The translations under genes were made by a program, and so were the position numbers. Positions 51,835-62,147 of a DNA stretch of 62,147 nt are shown here, piece by piece (the first letter of the stretch is position 1; each line of letters opens with the position of its first letter). The stretch comes from Prochlorococcus sp. AG-424-P23 (GTDB lineage Bacteria; Cyanobacteriota; Cyanobacteriia; PCC-6307; Cyanobiaceae). The stretch is from the NCBI GenBank assembly GCA_003210135.1, contig QCNK01000009.1, positions 1 to 62,147 of the forward strand, in the 5' to 3' direction. The notes under the pieces were generated by a model. The model had not been told where the DNA came from. It did not search any database and worked only from the letters and a program-made list of their open reading frames with translations.

Positions 51835-52731
51835 ATGTCATTAAAATTAGACGGTAAAAAATTATCTCTTGAAATTGAAGATAGATTAAATGACTATATC
51901 TCTAGTAATAAAAAATTTACAAAAAGAGCTCCCGGTTTAGCTGTAATAAGAATAGGTGATGACCCTGCAAGTGGTGTTTACGTAAATAACAAGGAAAAAG
52001 CATGTTCAAGGATTGGAGTTAAGAGCTTTATCTTTCATCTAAAAGAGAGTGTAGAGCAAAAAGAAGTTGAAGAATTAATAATCAAACTTAATTCTGATGA
52101 GGATATTGATGGCATGTTGCTGCAACTTCCTATCCCAAAAAAGTTTGATGAGCAGAAACTTATCAGCCATATTAATCCAAACAAAGATGTAGATGGATTA
52201 AATGAGATAAACATCGGCAAATTAGTGAAAAACGAGCCTGGAATGAGATCATGTACACCAGCAGGAATTATTAATTTATTAAGATCCCAAAATATTACAA
52301 TTCAAGGTAAGAAAATTGTTGTTATCGGAAGAAGTTTGCTTGTTGGAAAACCCCTTTCACTTATGTTGTTGAATTTAAATGGCACTATTACAATGACTCA
52401 TTCAAAAACGTTAAATTTGAATAAAGTCTGTAAAGAAGCTGATATCCTAATCGCGGCTGCAGGAAAACCCAATCTTATAGATTCGAGTTTTGTGAAAGAA
52501 GGAGCAGTAATTATTGATGTTGGAATACATAGATTAAAAAGTTCCGATAAAAATCAAACCAGATTATGTGGCGATGTATTATTAGAAGATGTCATTTCTA
52601 AAGTATTTGCTTACACGCCTGTACCAGGAGGTGTTGGACCAATGACAGTAACAATGTTACTTGTAAATACTATTTTTAGCTGGCAAAAACAATTTGGTTT
52701 ATCATCAACTCTTAATGACCTTTTGCCATAA
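51835..52731 (+). CDS. folD: Methylenetetrahydrofolate dehydrogenase/cyclohydrolase FolD
   Basis: 298 residues. The cyclohydrolase loop [20 protein letters not shown] contains the catalytic YxxxK (Y-V-N-N-K). The NADP-binding region has [18 protein letters not shown] and the C-terminal [16 protein letters not shown] signature. It interconverts methylene-, methenyl- and formyl-THF. It is close to crtE (37 bp). Confidence 0.97.
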   Translation: MSLKLDGKKLSLEIEDRLNDYISSNKKFTKRAPGLAVIRIGDDPASGVYVNNKEKACSRIGVKSFIFHLKESVEQKEVEELIIKLNSDEDIDGMLLQLPIPKKFDEQKLISHINPNKDVDGLNEINIGKLVKNEPGMRSCTPAGIINLLRSQNITIQGKKIVVIGRSLLVGKPLSLMLLNLNGTITMTHSKTLNLNKVCKEADILIAAAGKPNLIDSSFVKEGAVIIDVGIHRLKSSDKNQTRLCGDVLLEDVISKVFAYTPVPGGVGPMTVTMLLVNTIFSWQKQFGLSSTLNDLLP

Positions 52732-52768
52732 ACTCCAAGATGAAAAAAATTTTTACTAAAGGTATAAA

Positions 52769-53671
52769 ATGACTGAAGTTATCAATAATATTTCTGATTT
52801 TGAAAAATATCTTAAAAACACAAAAAAAGTTGTAGAAGAAGCACTTGATTTTTCATTGGGCCCTGAGAATCCAGAAACATTGAGAGAATCAATGAGATAT
52901 TCACTTTTAGCTGGAGGGAAAAGAATACGTCCAATTTTATGTTTAGCCTCTTGCTCACTAGCCGGAGGAGACCCCTCTCTTGCTGTTCCTACTGCAGTAG
53001 CGATAGAAATGATCCATACAATGTCCTTGATTCATGATGATCTGCCCGCTATGGATAATGATGACTTGAGGAGAGGTAGGCCGACAAATCATAAAGTATA
53101 TGGAGATGCAATAGCTATTCTTGCAGGCGATGCTTTATTAACCAGGGCCTTTGAAATGGTCTCTTTAAGAAGCCCTGGAGTCGATCCAAATAGATTATTA
53201 AGTGTAGTTGGCGAATTATCCCTGGTTGCTGGCGCACCTGGCCTGGTCGGGGGACAAGTTGTTGATTTGGAATGCGAAGGTAAGGAAGTCGACCTTGAAA
53301 CTCTCGAATATATTCATCTTCATAAGACTGGGGCTTTATTAAAGGCTTGCGTAAGAACAGGTGCGATGATCGCAGGCGCTAACGAAAAACTATTAAAAGC
53401 TCTAACAACATATGCAGAGGGAATTGGTTTAGCCTTCCAAATAATAGATGATATTCTTGATTTAACTTCCAGCAGTGAAAAGCTTGGTAAAACTGCCGGC
53501 AAAGATCTTTTAGCTGACAAAACTACTTACCCTAAATTACTTGGGATGGAGGAATCAAAGAAAAGAGCATTTGATTTAGTTGAAAAAGCAAAAAAAGCAA
53601 TTGAACCTTGGGGTTCAGATGCAAAGTATTTAATATCGTTAGCAGACTTCATAACAAATAGAGACCGATAA
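52769..53671 (+). CDS. crtE: Geranylgeranyl diphosphate synthase
   Basis: 300 residues of the trans-isoprenyl diphosphate synthase family. The first Asp-rich motif is in [17 protein letters not shown] and the second in [20 protein letters not shown], both essential for Mg2+-diphosphate binding. The GKRIRP segment is also present. It makes GGPP for carotenoids, chlorophyll phytyl and quinone tails, which suits the crtL and chlI genes in this window. The exact chain length is inferred. Confidence 0.9.
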   Translation: MTEVINNISDFEKYLKNTKKVVEEALDFSLGPENPETLRESMRYSLLAGGKRIRPILCLASCSLAGGDPSLAVPTAVAIEMIHTMSLIHDDLPAMDNDDLRRGRPTNHKVYGDAIAILAGDALLTRAFEMVSLRSPGVDPNRLLSVVGELSLVAGAPGLVGGQVVDLECEGKEVDLETLEYIHLHKTGALLKACVRTGAMIAGANEKLLKALTTYAEGIGLAFQIIDDILDLTSSSEKLGKTAGKDLLADKTTYPKLLGMEESKKRAFDLVEKAKKAIEPWGSDAKYLISLADFITNRDR

Positions 53672-53684
53672 TTAATTTTAATTT

Positions 53685-54164
53685 ATGCATGATTTTTTTT
53701 CCTTTTTTAATAATTCAGTTCTTTTATGGAGCTTATTATCATGTTTATTAGCTCAATTTTTCAAAATTTTATTCAATTTCTTTTCAACTGGAGAAATAAG
53801 ATTTGGAATTATGTTCGAGACTGGTGGGATGCCTTCAAGTCATTCCGCTTTAATAACTGGTGCTACTTCTGGTATAGGTTATGAATTAGGGTTTGATAGC
53901 TCAATATTCGCATTATCAGTTGCTGTAGCACTAATAGTTATGTATGACGCGAGTGGTGTTCGAAAATCTGCTGGGATTCAAGCTGCAGAAATCAATAAAC
54001 TATCAAAAAAAATAGACCCTCAATCTGAATTACTTTTAAAAGAAACGCTTGGCCATACAAAACTTGAGGTCATGGTGGGTAGTCTTATAGGACCATTAAT
54101 AACTTTACCTGGAATATTTTTTTTAGGTTCTCCTCTCGAAATACTTAATTTGATAATAAATTAA
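53685..54164 (+). CDS. DUF212 divergent PAP2-family membrane protein
   Basis: 159 residues with four or five hydrophobic stretches. The segment GGMPSSHSALITGATSGIGY is the PAP2-like SxxxH signature of the DUF212 family, and MYDASGVRKSAGIQA and KETLGHTKLEVMVGSLIG are also conserved. It is predicted to be a membrane phosphatase or polyprenyl-phosphate handling protein; it lies 13 bp after crtE, so a link to isoprenoid lipids is plausible inference. Confidence 0.8.
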   Translation: MHDFFSFFNNSVLLWSLLSCLLAQFFKILFNFFSTGEIRFGIMFETGGMPSSHSALITGATSGIGYELGFDSSIFALSVAVALIVMYDASGVRKSAGIQAAEINKLSKKIDPQSELLLKETLGHTKLEVMVGSLIGPLITLPGIFFLGSPLEILNLIIN

Positions 54165-55552
54165 GAATCATTTGAAAAACTAGTTTGTGTGGCATCTATA
54201 AAATTTCTTGAGACTTCTGGAGAACTTGGCAAATGTAAGTGAACCCAACTTGCATGTAATTTTTCATCAAAAAAGCCTTCATTTTTGTATTCAGTTTTCC
54301 AAGACTTAATTTTCCATGGCGAAGGAAGTTTCTTCTGATGATAAGCTTTTCTTAATTGAAGTTCAGATAAATTATTTTCAATCTCCCAATAATGAAATTC
54401 ATGTCCTCTAATTAATTGATTTTGTTTAATGATCGGAGTATCTTTTAAACCCTCAATGTATCTATAACCTACTGAAAGTTTACTTTTTTTTGATCTAAAA
54501 GGCAGGATGCCAGTCATTTTATGATTATTACCATTTTCATCTTTTATATAGTCTCCTAAAATCATCATTCCTCCGCACTCTGCATATATAAACCCATTTT
54601 GGCGGAATTTCCTTAACGAATTTAAGCTTTTTATGGAGTTACTTATATGGTCAGCATATTTTTCTGGGAACCCCCCCGGAATTATTAAAGAAGAAGCCTC
54701 ATTAGGTATTTCTTCATCATCATAAATACTCCATGAAATCAAGGGTATGCCTATTTCACTCAAAAACTCCTTAGTTTCAGGGTATTGAAAGTGAAAGATT
54801 TTATCTTCTGCAATTGCGATCGGTTTAGTTTTGTCTATTTTAAAATCTTTAAACCTGACAGAATTAGATATTTTCTTTTGAGGAGATTTAAGGAATTTAA
54901 TAAGAGAAAATAAATCAAGATTTCTTTCGGCGAAATTTGCAAAATATTCAACATCAATTTCTTTACCATTATCCAATGGAGATATCAAACCTAAATTAGC
55001 TTTGTTTAAAGTTATTTTTGAATCAGATGGTAAAAAACCAAGAATTTCGATATCTTCATTTTTAAAAACTTCTTTGATTAATCTTTTATGTCTATCTGAA
55101 TTAACATTGTTAAATATAATTCCTGATATGGACAACTCGCTATCGAAATCTCTAAAACCTCGAACAGTAGCCAAAAGAGAAGATACTTGACCTCTAGCAT
55201 TAACAATAAATATTACTGGAGCATTAAGAAGTTTAGAGATATTTGCTGTGCTCGAATAAGTTGTCGAACCTAATCCATCAAATAGACCCATTGCTCCTTC
55301 AATTAATGAGAATTCATATTTCAATGAATGTTTAAAAAAACTTTCTTGAACCCATTCCTCACCACTTAAAAAAATATCTAAATTCCTACAAATAGGTTGC
55401 CCAATTGAACTAAGTTGTTGTTGATCGAGATAATCTGGGCCAACCTTGAAAGTTTGTATCTTTATACCTTTTGAGTAAGCCCAACAAGATATCAAAAGCG
55501 ATAACGTAGTTTTCCCACTATCAGTTGAAGGAGAAGATATTACACAAGGCAT
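54161..55552 (-). CDS. cobB: Cobyrinic acid a,c-diamide synthase
   Basis: 463 residues. The N-terminal dethiobiotin-synthetase-like P-loop domain (PSTDSGKTTLSLLISCWAYS) is joined to a C-terminal glutamine amidotransferase domain with the nucleophile Cys in GFIYAECGGMMILGDYIKDE. It amidates cobyrinate in B12 (pseudocobalamin) synthesis. It follows opcA by 3 bp on the same strand, and overlaps the DUF212 gene end by 4 bp convergently. Confidence 0.93.
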   Translation of the reverse strand: MPCVISSPSTDSGKTTLSLLISCWAYSKGIKIQTFKVGPDYLDQQQLSSIGQPICRNLDIFLSGEEWVQESFFKHSLKYEFSLIEGAMGLFDGLGSTTYSSTANISKLLNAPVIFIVNARGQVSSLLATVRGFRDFDSELSISGIIFNNVNSDRHKRLIKEVFKNEDIEILGFLPSDSKITLNKANLGLISPLDNGKEIDVEYFANFAERNLDLFSLIKFLKSPQKKISNSVRFKDFKIDKTKPIAIAEDKIFHFQYPETKEFLSEIGIPLISWSIYDDEEIPNEASSLIIPGGFPEKYADHISNSIKSLNSLRKFRQNGFIYAECGGMMILGDYIKDENGNNHKMTGILPFRSKKSKLSVGYRYIEGLKDTPIIKQNQLIRGHEFHYWEIENNLSELQLRKAYHQKKLPSPWKIKSWKTEYKNEGFFDEKLHASWVHLHLPSSPEVSRNFIDATQTSFSNDS

Positions 55553-55555
55553 TTA

Positions 55556-56857
55556 TTAGTTATTAAAACCATTAAATATTTGGAGAGCTATTTTAATAGA
55601 ATTTTCAAAAAGAGGACTTGTATTACCTCTACTACTTCCCAATAATTTACTAACATCATACGCTGATGTAGAAAAAGAATTTGGAACAACTTGTTCTATT
55701 AATTCCATATTAGCCATTCCCCCTGCTTCAAGTCTCATACATTCCACTGATTCACAGCCAAGTATTACACAAGTATTATTTTTTTGAACCTCACTGATTT
55801 TTGAAATCAACCTCAATCCAATAACTTGTCCTAAATGTATACTTGGATTTCCCAATGATAAATGATTAATTGATGAAGAAATTATTTCGCCATTAATTCT
55901 TTCAAACTCTATTTTTATTAATTCTTTATCCCTTTCAACTCTTAGAAAAGACCAACCAAGTTTATCGCTAATCCATGAGATCAAAAACAAAGCTTGAATG
56001 ATATGATCGCCTGCGATATCAATATCAATATCAGTGATGTGATCTAAAATTGGTCTTCTCGAAGGCGGATCAAAAATCATTGCCAATGATTCCCTCCAAT
56101 CTTTTAACCTAACCCAATTCAAATCATTAATAGCTTTATTTGAATTATTCAATTGATCTAAAACTTTTAAACATCTCTTAGGCGATCCAAGAGCAGTATC
56201 AATTATTAACCTTAGACCATGATTAGTAAAATATTCGAAAATTTCGGGCGATTCATCTAAGCTTCCATTCCACCACAACCAAGAAGGTAATTCACCAATA
56301 GATAATTCATCAATTATTTTTAATCCTTTATGGGATATGGATGCTGAGTCTCCCCTAATAACAACTAAATCCCCACATATAGGTTGCAAAGCTGGCGTAT
56401 CACTTAATGGACAATAAGCGGATACAAAAGTTTTAATATCTGAATTTTTATTTAATGTTGGCGCTAGAGTTATTAATCTTCTTGGGTTTAATGTACTTAT
56501 TGATGATTCAAAAAATTGTCCCCTTAAGTCTTCAAAGTCTTGATTAGATAAATTTTCCTTCAACAAATTCAATAATTTTTCACTATTAATAGAAGTAGTG
56601 AGAGGAAGTCCTTGATCTAATATGAATTTTTTAGCAACTTCAATTATCTCTGGACTTAAATTTCCAGTAATTGGTCCACTTACTAATCCTTTTTGAACCA
56701 AACATTGCTCTAGCCAAGCAGGCTGCCAGACCATTAATGTAAAAGTATTTGCTCCAGTATTATCTTTATCTTCTGAAATCCATAATTTATTAAGGTAATT
56801 AGAAATTTCCTGATAAGGAAGCTCTAATGGAGTTTGGAGTGTTAGTTGAGGTTTCAT
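55556..56857 (-). CDS. opcA: Glucose-6-phosphate dehydrogenase assembly protein OpcA
   Basis: 433 residues of the OpcA family. Conserved stretches include LIRGDSASISHKGLKIIDEL-like segment VVIRGDSASISHKGL, WLWWNGSLDESPEIF and SDKLGWSFLRVERD. It is the allosteric activator/assembly factor for Zwf in cyanobacteria and acts in a redox-controlled way. It lies 2 bp after zwf on the same strand, the usual zwf-opcA operon. Confidence 0.95.
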   Translation of the reverse strand: MKPQLTLQTPLELPYQEISNYLNKLWISEDKDNTGANTFTLMVWQPAWLEQCLVQKGLVSGPITGNLSPEIIEVAKKFILDQGLPLTTSINSEKLLNLLKENLSNQDFEDLRGQFFESSISTLNPRRLITLAPTLNKNSDIKTFVSAYCPLSDTPALQPICGDLVVIRGDSASISHKGLKIIDELSIGELPSWLWWNGSLDESPEIFEYFTNHGLRLIIDTALGSPKRCLKVLDQLNNSNKAINDLNWVRLKDWRESLAMIFDPPSRRPILDHITDIDIDIAGDHIIQALFLISWISDKLGWSFLRVERDKELIKIEFERINGEIISSSINHLSLGNPSIHLGQVIGLRLISKISEVQKNNTCVILGCESVECMRLEAGGMANMELIEQVVPNSFSTSAYDVSKLLGSSRGNTSPLFENSIKIALQIFNGFNN

Positions 56858-56859
56858 TT

Positions 56860-58383
56860 CTAAGGTCTACGCCAGAAAATATTATCTTTTGAGAGTAATT
56901 GATCAGACTCAGGAGGTCCCCACGTCATAGATTCATAATTATAAATAGGTAATTTCCAAGGAGAATTATCCATCAATTCTATTAATGGCGTATAAAGTTT
57001 CCAGGCTGCCTCTACTTCATCACTTCTAGTAAACAAGGTTGGATCAGAAAGCATTGCATCAGCTAATAATCTTACATAGCCTTCATCTGAGGGTTCTCCA
57101 AATGATTCATCATAAGAAAACTCCATCTCAACAGGTCTCGATTTCATTCCAGAACCAGGAGATTTTACTTCAAATTTGAAAGTAGCTCCTTCATTTGGCT
57201 GAATTCTAAGGATAAGTTGATTTGGGGCAGGATTTATTATTGTTGATTCAAATAAATGGACAGGAACGTCTTTAAAAGTCAAAACTATTTCTCCAAGTCT
57301 TTTAGGTAGTCTTTTCCCTGTTCTCAAATAAAAAGGAACCCCTTGCCAACGCCAGTTATCAACGAAAACTTTTGTCGCAATATAAGTTTCTGTTGTGCTA
57401 TTACAATTAACACCATCTTCCTGCCTATATCCTTTGAGTCGATTTAAGATATTTCCTCCCTCTCCATATTGTCCTCTTATACAACAATTCCAAGGTTCAT
57501 TTTCGTCAGCAAGTTTTGAAGCTTGAAGAACCTTAGCTTTTTCATTTCTTATTGCTTCTGGTTCAAACTTTCCAGGAGGTTCCATAGCAGTAACAGCAAG
57601 CATTTGAGTCATATGATTTTGTAGCATATCTCGTAAAGCACCAGAGCTTTCGTAATAACCTGCTCTATCTTCAACACCTACTGTTTCAGATGAAGTAATT
57701 TGAACACTTGATATATAATTTCTGTTCCAGATTGGTTCAAAAATAGTGTTAGCAAACCTCAAAACAAGAATATTTTGAACTGTCTCTTTACCTAAATAAT
57801 GATCAATCCTATAAATCTGACTTTCTTCAGCACAACTTTGAACAATTTTATTTAATTTTTTTGCACTTGAATAATCTCTTCCAAAAGGTTTTTCAATCAC
57901 TAAACGACTTTTCTCAGGGTCATCTAAAAGGCCAGCTGTTTTTAGAGCTTTACATCCACTTGCATAGAAATTCGGAGATACTGATAAATAAAATGTTCTA
58001 TTTCCGTGAGTAGCTTGTGTTTTATCAATTTCATTTAATCTTCTAGATAGCCTTACGACATGATCACTTTGCTGTAAGTCAACTGGTTCATAGAAAAGAT
58101 AATTAGAAAAATGTTCCCACTCCCTTTCTTTACCAGATAATTGTTTGGATAGCTTTACTTTCATCTTCTCTCTAAACTCATTATCAGTCCAAGGTCTTCT
58201 CGCACAACCAACTATTCCAAATTCACTAGGAATTCTCCTTTGTAAATAGAGTTCAAATAAGGCTGGTATTAATTTTCTATGAGTAAGGTCTCCACTAGCA
58301 CCAAATATTATTATGCATTGTGGAGGTATTACTCTTTCCTGCCGTAAACCTAATCTTAGAGGATTACTTAAAGTTGGAGGCAT
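56860..58383 (-). CDS. zwf: Glucose-6-phosphate 1-dehydrogenase
   Basis: 507 residues. The coenzyme fold GASGDLTHRKLIPALFELYL, the active-site signature RIDHYLGKETVQNILVLRFA and the C-terminal domain are present. It produces NADPH and 6-phosphogluconolactone in the oxidative pentose phosphate pathway, the main night-time carbon catabolism route in cyanobacteria. It heads the zwf-opcA-cobB run. Starts with a basic leader (MPPTLSNPLRLGLRQERVIP). Confidence 0.97.
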   Translation of the reverse strand: MPPTLSNPLRLGLRQERVIPPQCIIIFGASGDLTHRKLIPALFELYLQRRIPSEFGIVGCARRPWTDNEFREKMKVKLSKQLSGKEREWEHFSNYLFYEPVDLQQSDHVVRLSRRLNEIDKTQATHGNRTFYLSVSPNFYASGCKALKTAGLLDDPEKSRLVIEKPFGRDYSSAKKLNKIVQSCAEESQIYRIDHYLGKETVQNILVLRFANTIFEPIWNRNYISSVQITSSETVGVEDRAGYYESSGALRDMLQNHMTQMLAVTAMEPPGKFEPEAIRNEKAKVLQASKLADENEPWNCCIRGQYGEGGNILNRLKGYRQEDGVNCNSTTETYIATKVFVDNWRWQGVPFYLRTGKRLPKRLGEIVLTFKDVPVHLFESTIINPAPNQLILRIQPNEGATFKFEVKSPGSGMKSRPVEMEFSYDESFGEPSDEGYVRLLADAMLSDPTLFTRSDEVEAAWKLYTPLIELMDNSPWKLPIYNYESMTWGPPESDQLLSKDNIFWRRP

Positions 58384-58493
58384 ATTTTTAATATTCTATT
58401 TTTAAAATCCTCTTTTTTTCTAAGATTAGCTACATATTGTGTCTAAACCAAAAAGTATTTAGTAGGTAATAATTAAATCTAAATATCAAAATT

Positions 58494-59630
<1,137 letters not shown>

Positions 59631-59787
59631 TTATCAATTTGTAGTTTAATTTGTAGTGATTTCACACAAATGGTTACGTTTTGAGATCGGAATAAATAGA
59701 AGAAATTATTTTTATTTTTCCGTATTTGTTGTTTTTATCTGTATAGTTACACAGAAATAATTTTTTATTTAATTAAAAAATTCATTT

Positions 59788-60315
59788 ATGAATAATCCTC
59801 AAGAATCATTAGCTCATTATAAAAACAATGATTACAGGACAATTGAGCAAACGATGGAAAAGCTTCCTGGCGGAACAAGAAGACTTGCAGCTCAACTTAC
59901 AACTTCTGCAAGCTTTGACTCTTTGTGGAGTGTTTTAACTGATTATGATCGACTAAATCTTTACATACCAAATCTACTTTCAAGCAAAAAAATATATCAA
60001 AAGAACAATAATGTGCATCTTAAACAAGTAGGAGCTCAGGATTTTCTTGGCATGAAATTTTCAGCTGAGGTAACTATCGATTTAATTGAAGATAAAGAGC
60101 TTGGACTTTTAAAATTCAATTTAATTAAAGGCGATTTCAGAAAGTTTGAAGGTAGTTGGAAAATTCAAAGCATTAAAAATGCTTCAAAAAATTCATTAAT
60201 TTACGATCTTACTGTTCAAGGCTGTCAGTGGATGCCTATAGGAATGATTGAGAAAAGACTAAAAAAAGATCTTTCAGAAAATCTGATTGCCGTAGATAGG
60301 CAAGCAAAATCATAA
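59788..60315 (+). CDS. SRPBCC/START-like ligand-binding protein (polyketide cyclase family)
   Basis: 175 residues. A coenzyme Q-binding Coq10/cyclase-like fold is suggested by AQLTTSASFDSLWSVLTDYD, then LNLYIPNLLSSKK, and VEVTIDLIEDKE-like segment AEVTIDLIEDKELGLLKFN, ending in IYDLTVQGCQWMPIGMIEK. These proteins bind lipophilic molecules. The function here is unknown. Divergent from petH by 181 bp of AT-rich sequence. Confidence 0.75.
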   Translation: MNNPQESLAHYKNNDYRTIEQTMEKLPGGTRRLAAQLTTSASFDSLWSVLTDYDRLNLYIPNLLSSKKIYQKNNNVHLKQVGAQDFLGMKFSAEVTIDLIEDKELGLLKFNLIKGDFRKFEGSWKIQSIKNASKNSLIYDLTVQGCQWMPIGMIEKRLKKDLSENLIAVDRQAKS

Positions 60316-60320
60316 AATAA

Positions 60321-60338
60321 TTTAAGTAAAAACTTAAG
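60321..60338 (-). terminator. Weak terminator-like inverted repeat after tRNA-Glu
   Basis: TTAAGT and ACTTAA pair around AAAA/TTTT, just downstream of the tRNA on its strand. The stem is only six AT-rich pairs, so termination is uncertain. It may also serve the convergent SRPBCC gene. Confidence 0.35.
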
Positions 60339-60342
60339 ATAA

Positions 60343-60415
60343 TAGCCCCAAGGGGATTCGAACCCCTGTCGCCTCCGTGAAAGGGAGGTGTCCTAGGCCT
60401 CTAGACGATGGGGCC
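60343..60415 (-). tRNA. trnE: tRNA-Glu (UUC)
   Basis: 73 nt on the minus strand, 5'-GGCCCCATCGTCTAG... to ...CCCCTTGGGGCTA-3'. The acceptor stem is 7 bp (with one G-U). The anticodon stem-loop CCTCCCTTTCACGGAGG has anticodon TTC (UUC), and the T-arm has GGTTCGAATCC. CCA is not encoded. It supplies Glu for protein and, via GluTR, 5-aminolevulinate for tetrapyrrole synthesis. Confidence 0.97.
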
Positions 60416-60456
60416 AGGTTGATAGCATAACAGCTTATTAAAAATTAAGAGTAAGG

Positions 60457-61575
60457 CTAGCCTTTCGTCAAGTATTGTTGCTCTTTGTTTTGTCCTTGCC
60501 ACACAGGAACAGTAAAATGAAAGCAGGAACCTTCTCCAATTTCAGATACAACCCATATTCTTCCTCCATGGACTTGTACAATTCTTCTACATACAGATAA
60601 ACCAATACCAAATCCTGAAGTTCCTTCAGAAGTCTGTGGGAGTCTAACTCTATCAAGAAAAATTCTTTTTTGTTCACTCAAAGGAATACCTGCACCTTTG
60701 TCACAAATTGTTATTTCTACCCATTGATTTGTCTTGTGCATCATCGTAATTTTTATTGATCCAGAGTCTTTAGAAAATTTAATAGCATTTTCAATTAAAT
60801 TTAAAAAAACTTGCCTCATTCTTCTTTGATCTGCGAATACACTTGGAAGATCAGATGGAATATCTGTATCGATTTCAATATTTCTTAGTCTCCAGAATTT
60901 CTCTAATTCAAGTATTACTTCAGCACTAATATTTCCTAAGTCAATTTTCTGAGGATTAAATAAAGCCTCCCATTTTGTAGTTCCAACTTCTAAAAGATCC
61001 TGAGATAAGAGTTCAATCTCTTCTAATCGTCTTTTAATAACCTCTTGTAGTTTTGAAATATCTATTTGTCCTAGTTTTTGACTTTGAACAGCCAAAGTGG
61101 CGGCAGTTAAGGGAGTTCTTAATTCATGGGCGACCATTCTTAATAATCTTTCCTGAGATTCAATTCTTTTTGTCAATGTTTCATTTTCTTGCCTTAAAAC
61201 AAGAAGTTCGTCTTCTAAAAGAAATTCTTTTTGAGTTCTTATTGAATCTATTTTAGATGGTTGCAAATTAATCCCTAGATTTTTTGTTAAGCCTTCCTGT
61301 GACCACCTTGGCAACCATTTCTGCAACTGAGAGAAAATATTACTTCCAGCAAATATTTGCTTTGGAGCTGGAGAAATCTTAATAAGAGCTGGAATAGCAA
61401 CTAATCTATGTAATTCGAGTAATTCTGGCTGTTCTGTGGGCTCAGAGATTTGGAGAGATATCTCAAATTCACAATCATCTGATTCTAAATAAGATATAAG
61501 AGACTTAATATCACCACTAGAAAGTTGATTTCTAGCTGCAACCAATATTAATTTTAATTCCTTTTTATCATTCAA
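60457..61575 (-). CDS. sasA: Circadian clock-associated sensor histidine kinase SasA
   Basis: 372 residues. The N-terminal KaiB-like thioredoxin-fold domain lies at about residues 5-90 ([20 protein letters not shown]). Next come the HisKA phosphoacceptor H150 in [19 protein letters not shown] and the HATPase_c domain with the N-box [18 protein letters not shown] and GFGIGLSV. It reads the KaiC state and phosphorylates RpaA. No kai genes are in this window. The start ATG follows a leader with no membrane helix, as expected for a soluble SasA. Confidence 0.93.
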   Translation of the reverse strand: MNDKKELKLILVAARNQLSSGDIKSLISYLESDDCEFEISLQISEPTEQPELLELHRLVAIPALIKISPAPKQIFAGSNIFSQLQKWLPRWSQEGLTKNLGINLQPSKIDSIRTQKEFLLEDELLVLRQENETLTKRIESQERLLRMVAHELRTPLTAATLAVQSQKLGQIDISKLQEVIKRRLEEIELLSQDLLEVGTTKWEALFNPQKIDLGNISAEVILELEKFWRLRNIEIDTDIPSDLPSVFADQRRMRQVFLNLIENAIKFSKDSGSIKITMMHKTNQWVEITICDKGAGIPLSEQKRIFLDRVRLPQTSEGTSGFGIGLSVCRRIVQVHGGRIWVVSEIGEGSCFHFTVPVWQGQNKEQQYLTKG

Positions 61576-61655
61576 ATGATTTGCCCTGAAGTGTTGAAAA
61601 GCTGTTAATCCTTATAAACACCTTAAGATATTTATTTTTATTCTACAAATAAGCT

Positions 61656-62147
61656 ATGAATATAGATAAAACTTTTTTATATATGGTTGTTATTAATCAA
61701 AAGAAAAATCTTAATTTTGGAGAGAATCCTCCTGAAATTGGTTTAAATAGCAATTTAAAAAGATGGTTTTCAAGAAACATAGGTGACTGGAAATCTAATA
61801 GAACATATTTTCTTGATGAAGTACAAAAAACTTATAATTTATGCATGAATATCAATATAGAAGCTCTTAAAAATGAGTCTGTATGGGAGTCGCATTATAA
61901 ATTTACTTGGTATCCAGAAAAAAAATATAATTTTTTTGAGGAAAATCCACAATATAAAGAACAAGGAGAAATGCATGCATACTTAAAGGGTCATCAACTT
62001 ATGAGGGGAAATTTTTATTTAAGCAATGAGGAAGGAATTTCAAATATTAAACAAGTAGATGAACACGAAATGATTTTTGAATCTTCTTATAAAGATTGGT
62101 ACATAATTGAACATACAAGACTTGTAGATTCAGATAATTATAGATTC
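61656..62147 (+). CDS. CpeS/CpcS-like lyase fragment, 3' end outside window
   Basis: 164 residues are visible. LKRWFSRNIGDWKSNRTYFL (about residues 35-54) looks like the CpcS/CpeS chromophore-lyase opening [FW]-x-x-S-x-G-x-W-x-S-x-R-[TS]. The later MRGNFYLSNEEG and RLVDSDNYRF resemble the lipocalin-like beta barrel and the C-terminal R-x-R. If right, it is a bilin lyase for the residual phycoerythrin in Prochlorococcus. The signature lacks a perfect match and the last part is missing, so this is tentative. Divergent from sasA. Confidence 0.4.
   Translation, partial: MNIDKTFLYMVVINQKKNLNFGENPPEIGLNSNLKRWFSRNIGDWKSNRTYFLDEVQKTYNLCMNINIEALKNESVWESHYKFTWYPEKKYNFFEENPQYKEQGEMHAYLKGHQLMRGNFYLSNEEGISNIKQVDEHEMIFESSYKDWYIIEHTRLVDSDNYRF

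Noticed and set aside
60343..60415. tRNA-Glu as an integration site for a mobile island
   Set aside because: No integrase, direct repeat of the tRNA end or foreign block was seen around it.

Overview
This window reads as a chromosomal segment of a high-light-adapted Prochlorococcus, or a very close low-GC marine picocyanobacterium. It is AT-rich and densely packed with many tiny genes. It carries cyanobacterial photosynthesis genes (petG, petH, chlI, cytM, crtL, fibrillins), the clock kinase sasA, and the small RNA Yfr1 in its hallmark place between guaB and trxA. No transposase, integrase, CRISPR array or rRNA operon was seen. There is one tRNA, tRNA-Glu(UUC).

Layout. (1) 1-14.6 kb is an accessory-like belt of small proteins: a TatA/Hcf106-like fragment, dus, a DUF2470 protein, a hotdog thioesterase, a membrane-tethered Mrr-type nuclease, MAPEG, two PAP/fibrillins, a Psb34-like protein, DUF2839, a lone Nif11-domain protein, TM2, OsmC, DUF1499 and many unknown single-helix proteins, several too short for routine gene calling. 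At 13.39-13.64 kb lie two tandem small-RNA-like elements on the minus strand. One shows the exact Yfr1 13-mer in a hairpin loop. The other looks like Yfr2 and carries the near-complement of that 13-mer. (2) 14.6-20.3 kb is a zinc-homeostasis block: znuB, zur, znuC, a Zur-box palindrome, znuA with a His/Asp-rich loop, a COG0523 GTPase and an overlapping WD40 gene. zur lies antisense between znuC and znuB. (3) 20.3-21.05 kb holds a twin-CX3C micro-protein and a mostly non-coding stretch that ends in a strong terminator, so probably an unassigned RNA. (4) 22-25.2 kb is a three-gene amidoligase-type operon (circularly permuted ATP-grasp, alpha-E, transglutaminase), followed by a cupin-like gene, a lumenal pentapeptide protein, a PfkB kinase, an MFS transporter, a DUF1400-type hydrolase and an incomplete peptide-type ABC transporter.

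(5) 33.7-42.3 kb is mostly one minus-strand run of housekeeping genes: guaB, Yfr1, trxA, hisH, rsmD, cytM, a SpoU-type methyltransferase, chlI, ruvC, a 5-formyl-THF cyclo-ligase, sufE and hom. petG is inserted on the plus strand. (6) 42.5-62.1 kb holds gyrA, crtL, a GH57 branching-type enzyme, leuA, an HD-domain membrane phosphodiesterase, folD, crtE, a DUF212 protein, cobB, opcA-zwf, petH, an SRPBCC protein, tRNA-Glu, sasA and a truncated CpeS-like gene.

Functional links visible here are: zinc uptake with its own repressor and metallochaperone; NADPH supply (zwf-opcA and petH); chlorophyll, carotenoid and cobalamin synthesis (chlI, crtE, crtL, cobB); and small-RNA regulation (Yfr1 plus the 13.5-kb pair). 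All functional calls come from reading motifs; no database search was run.
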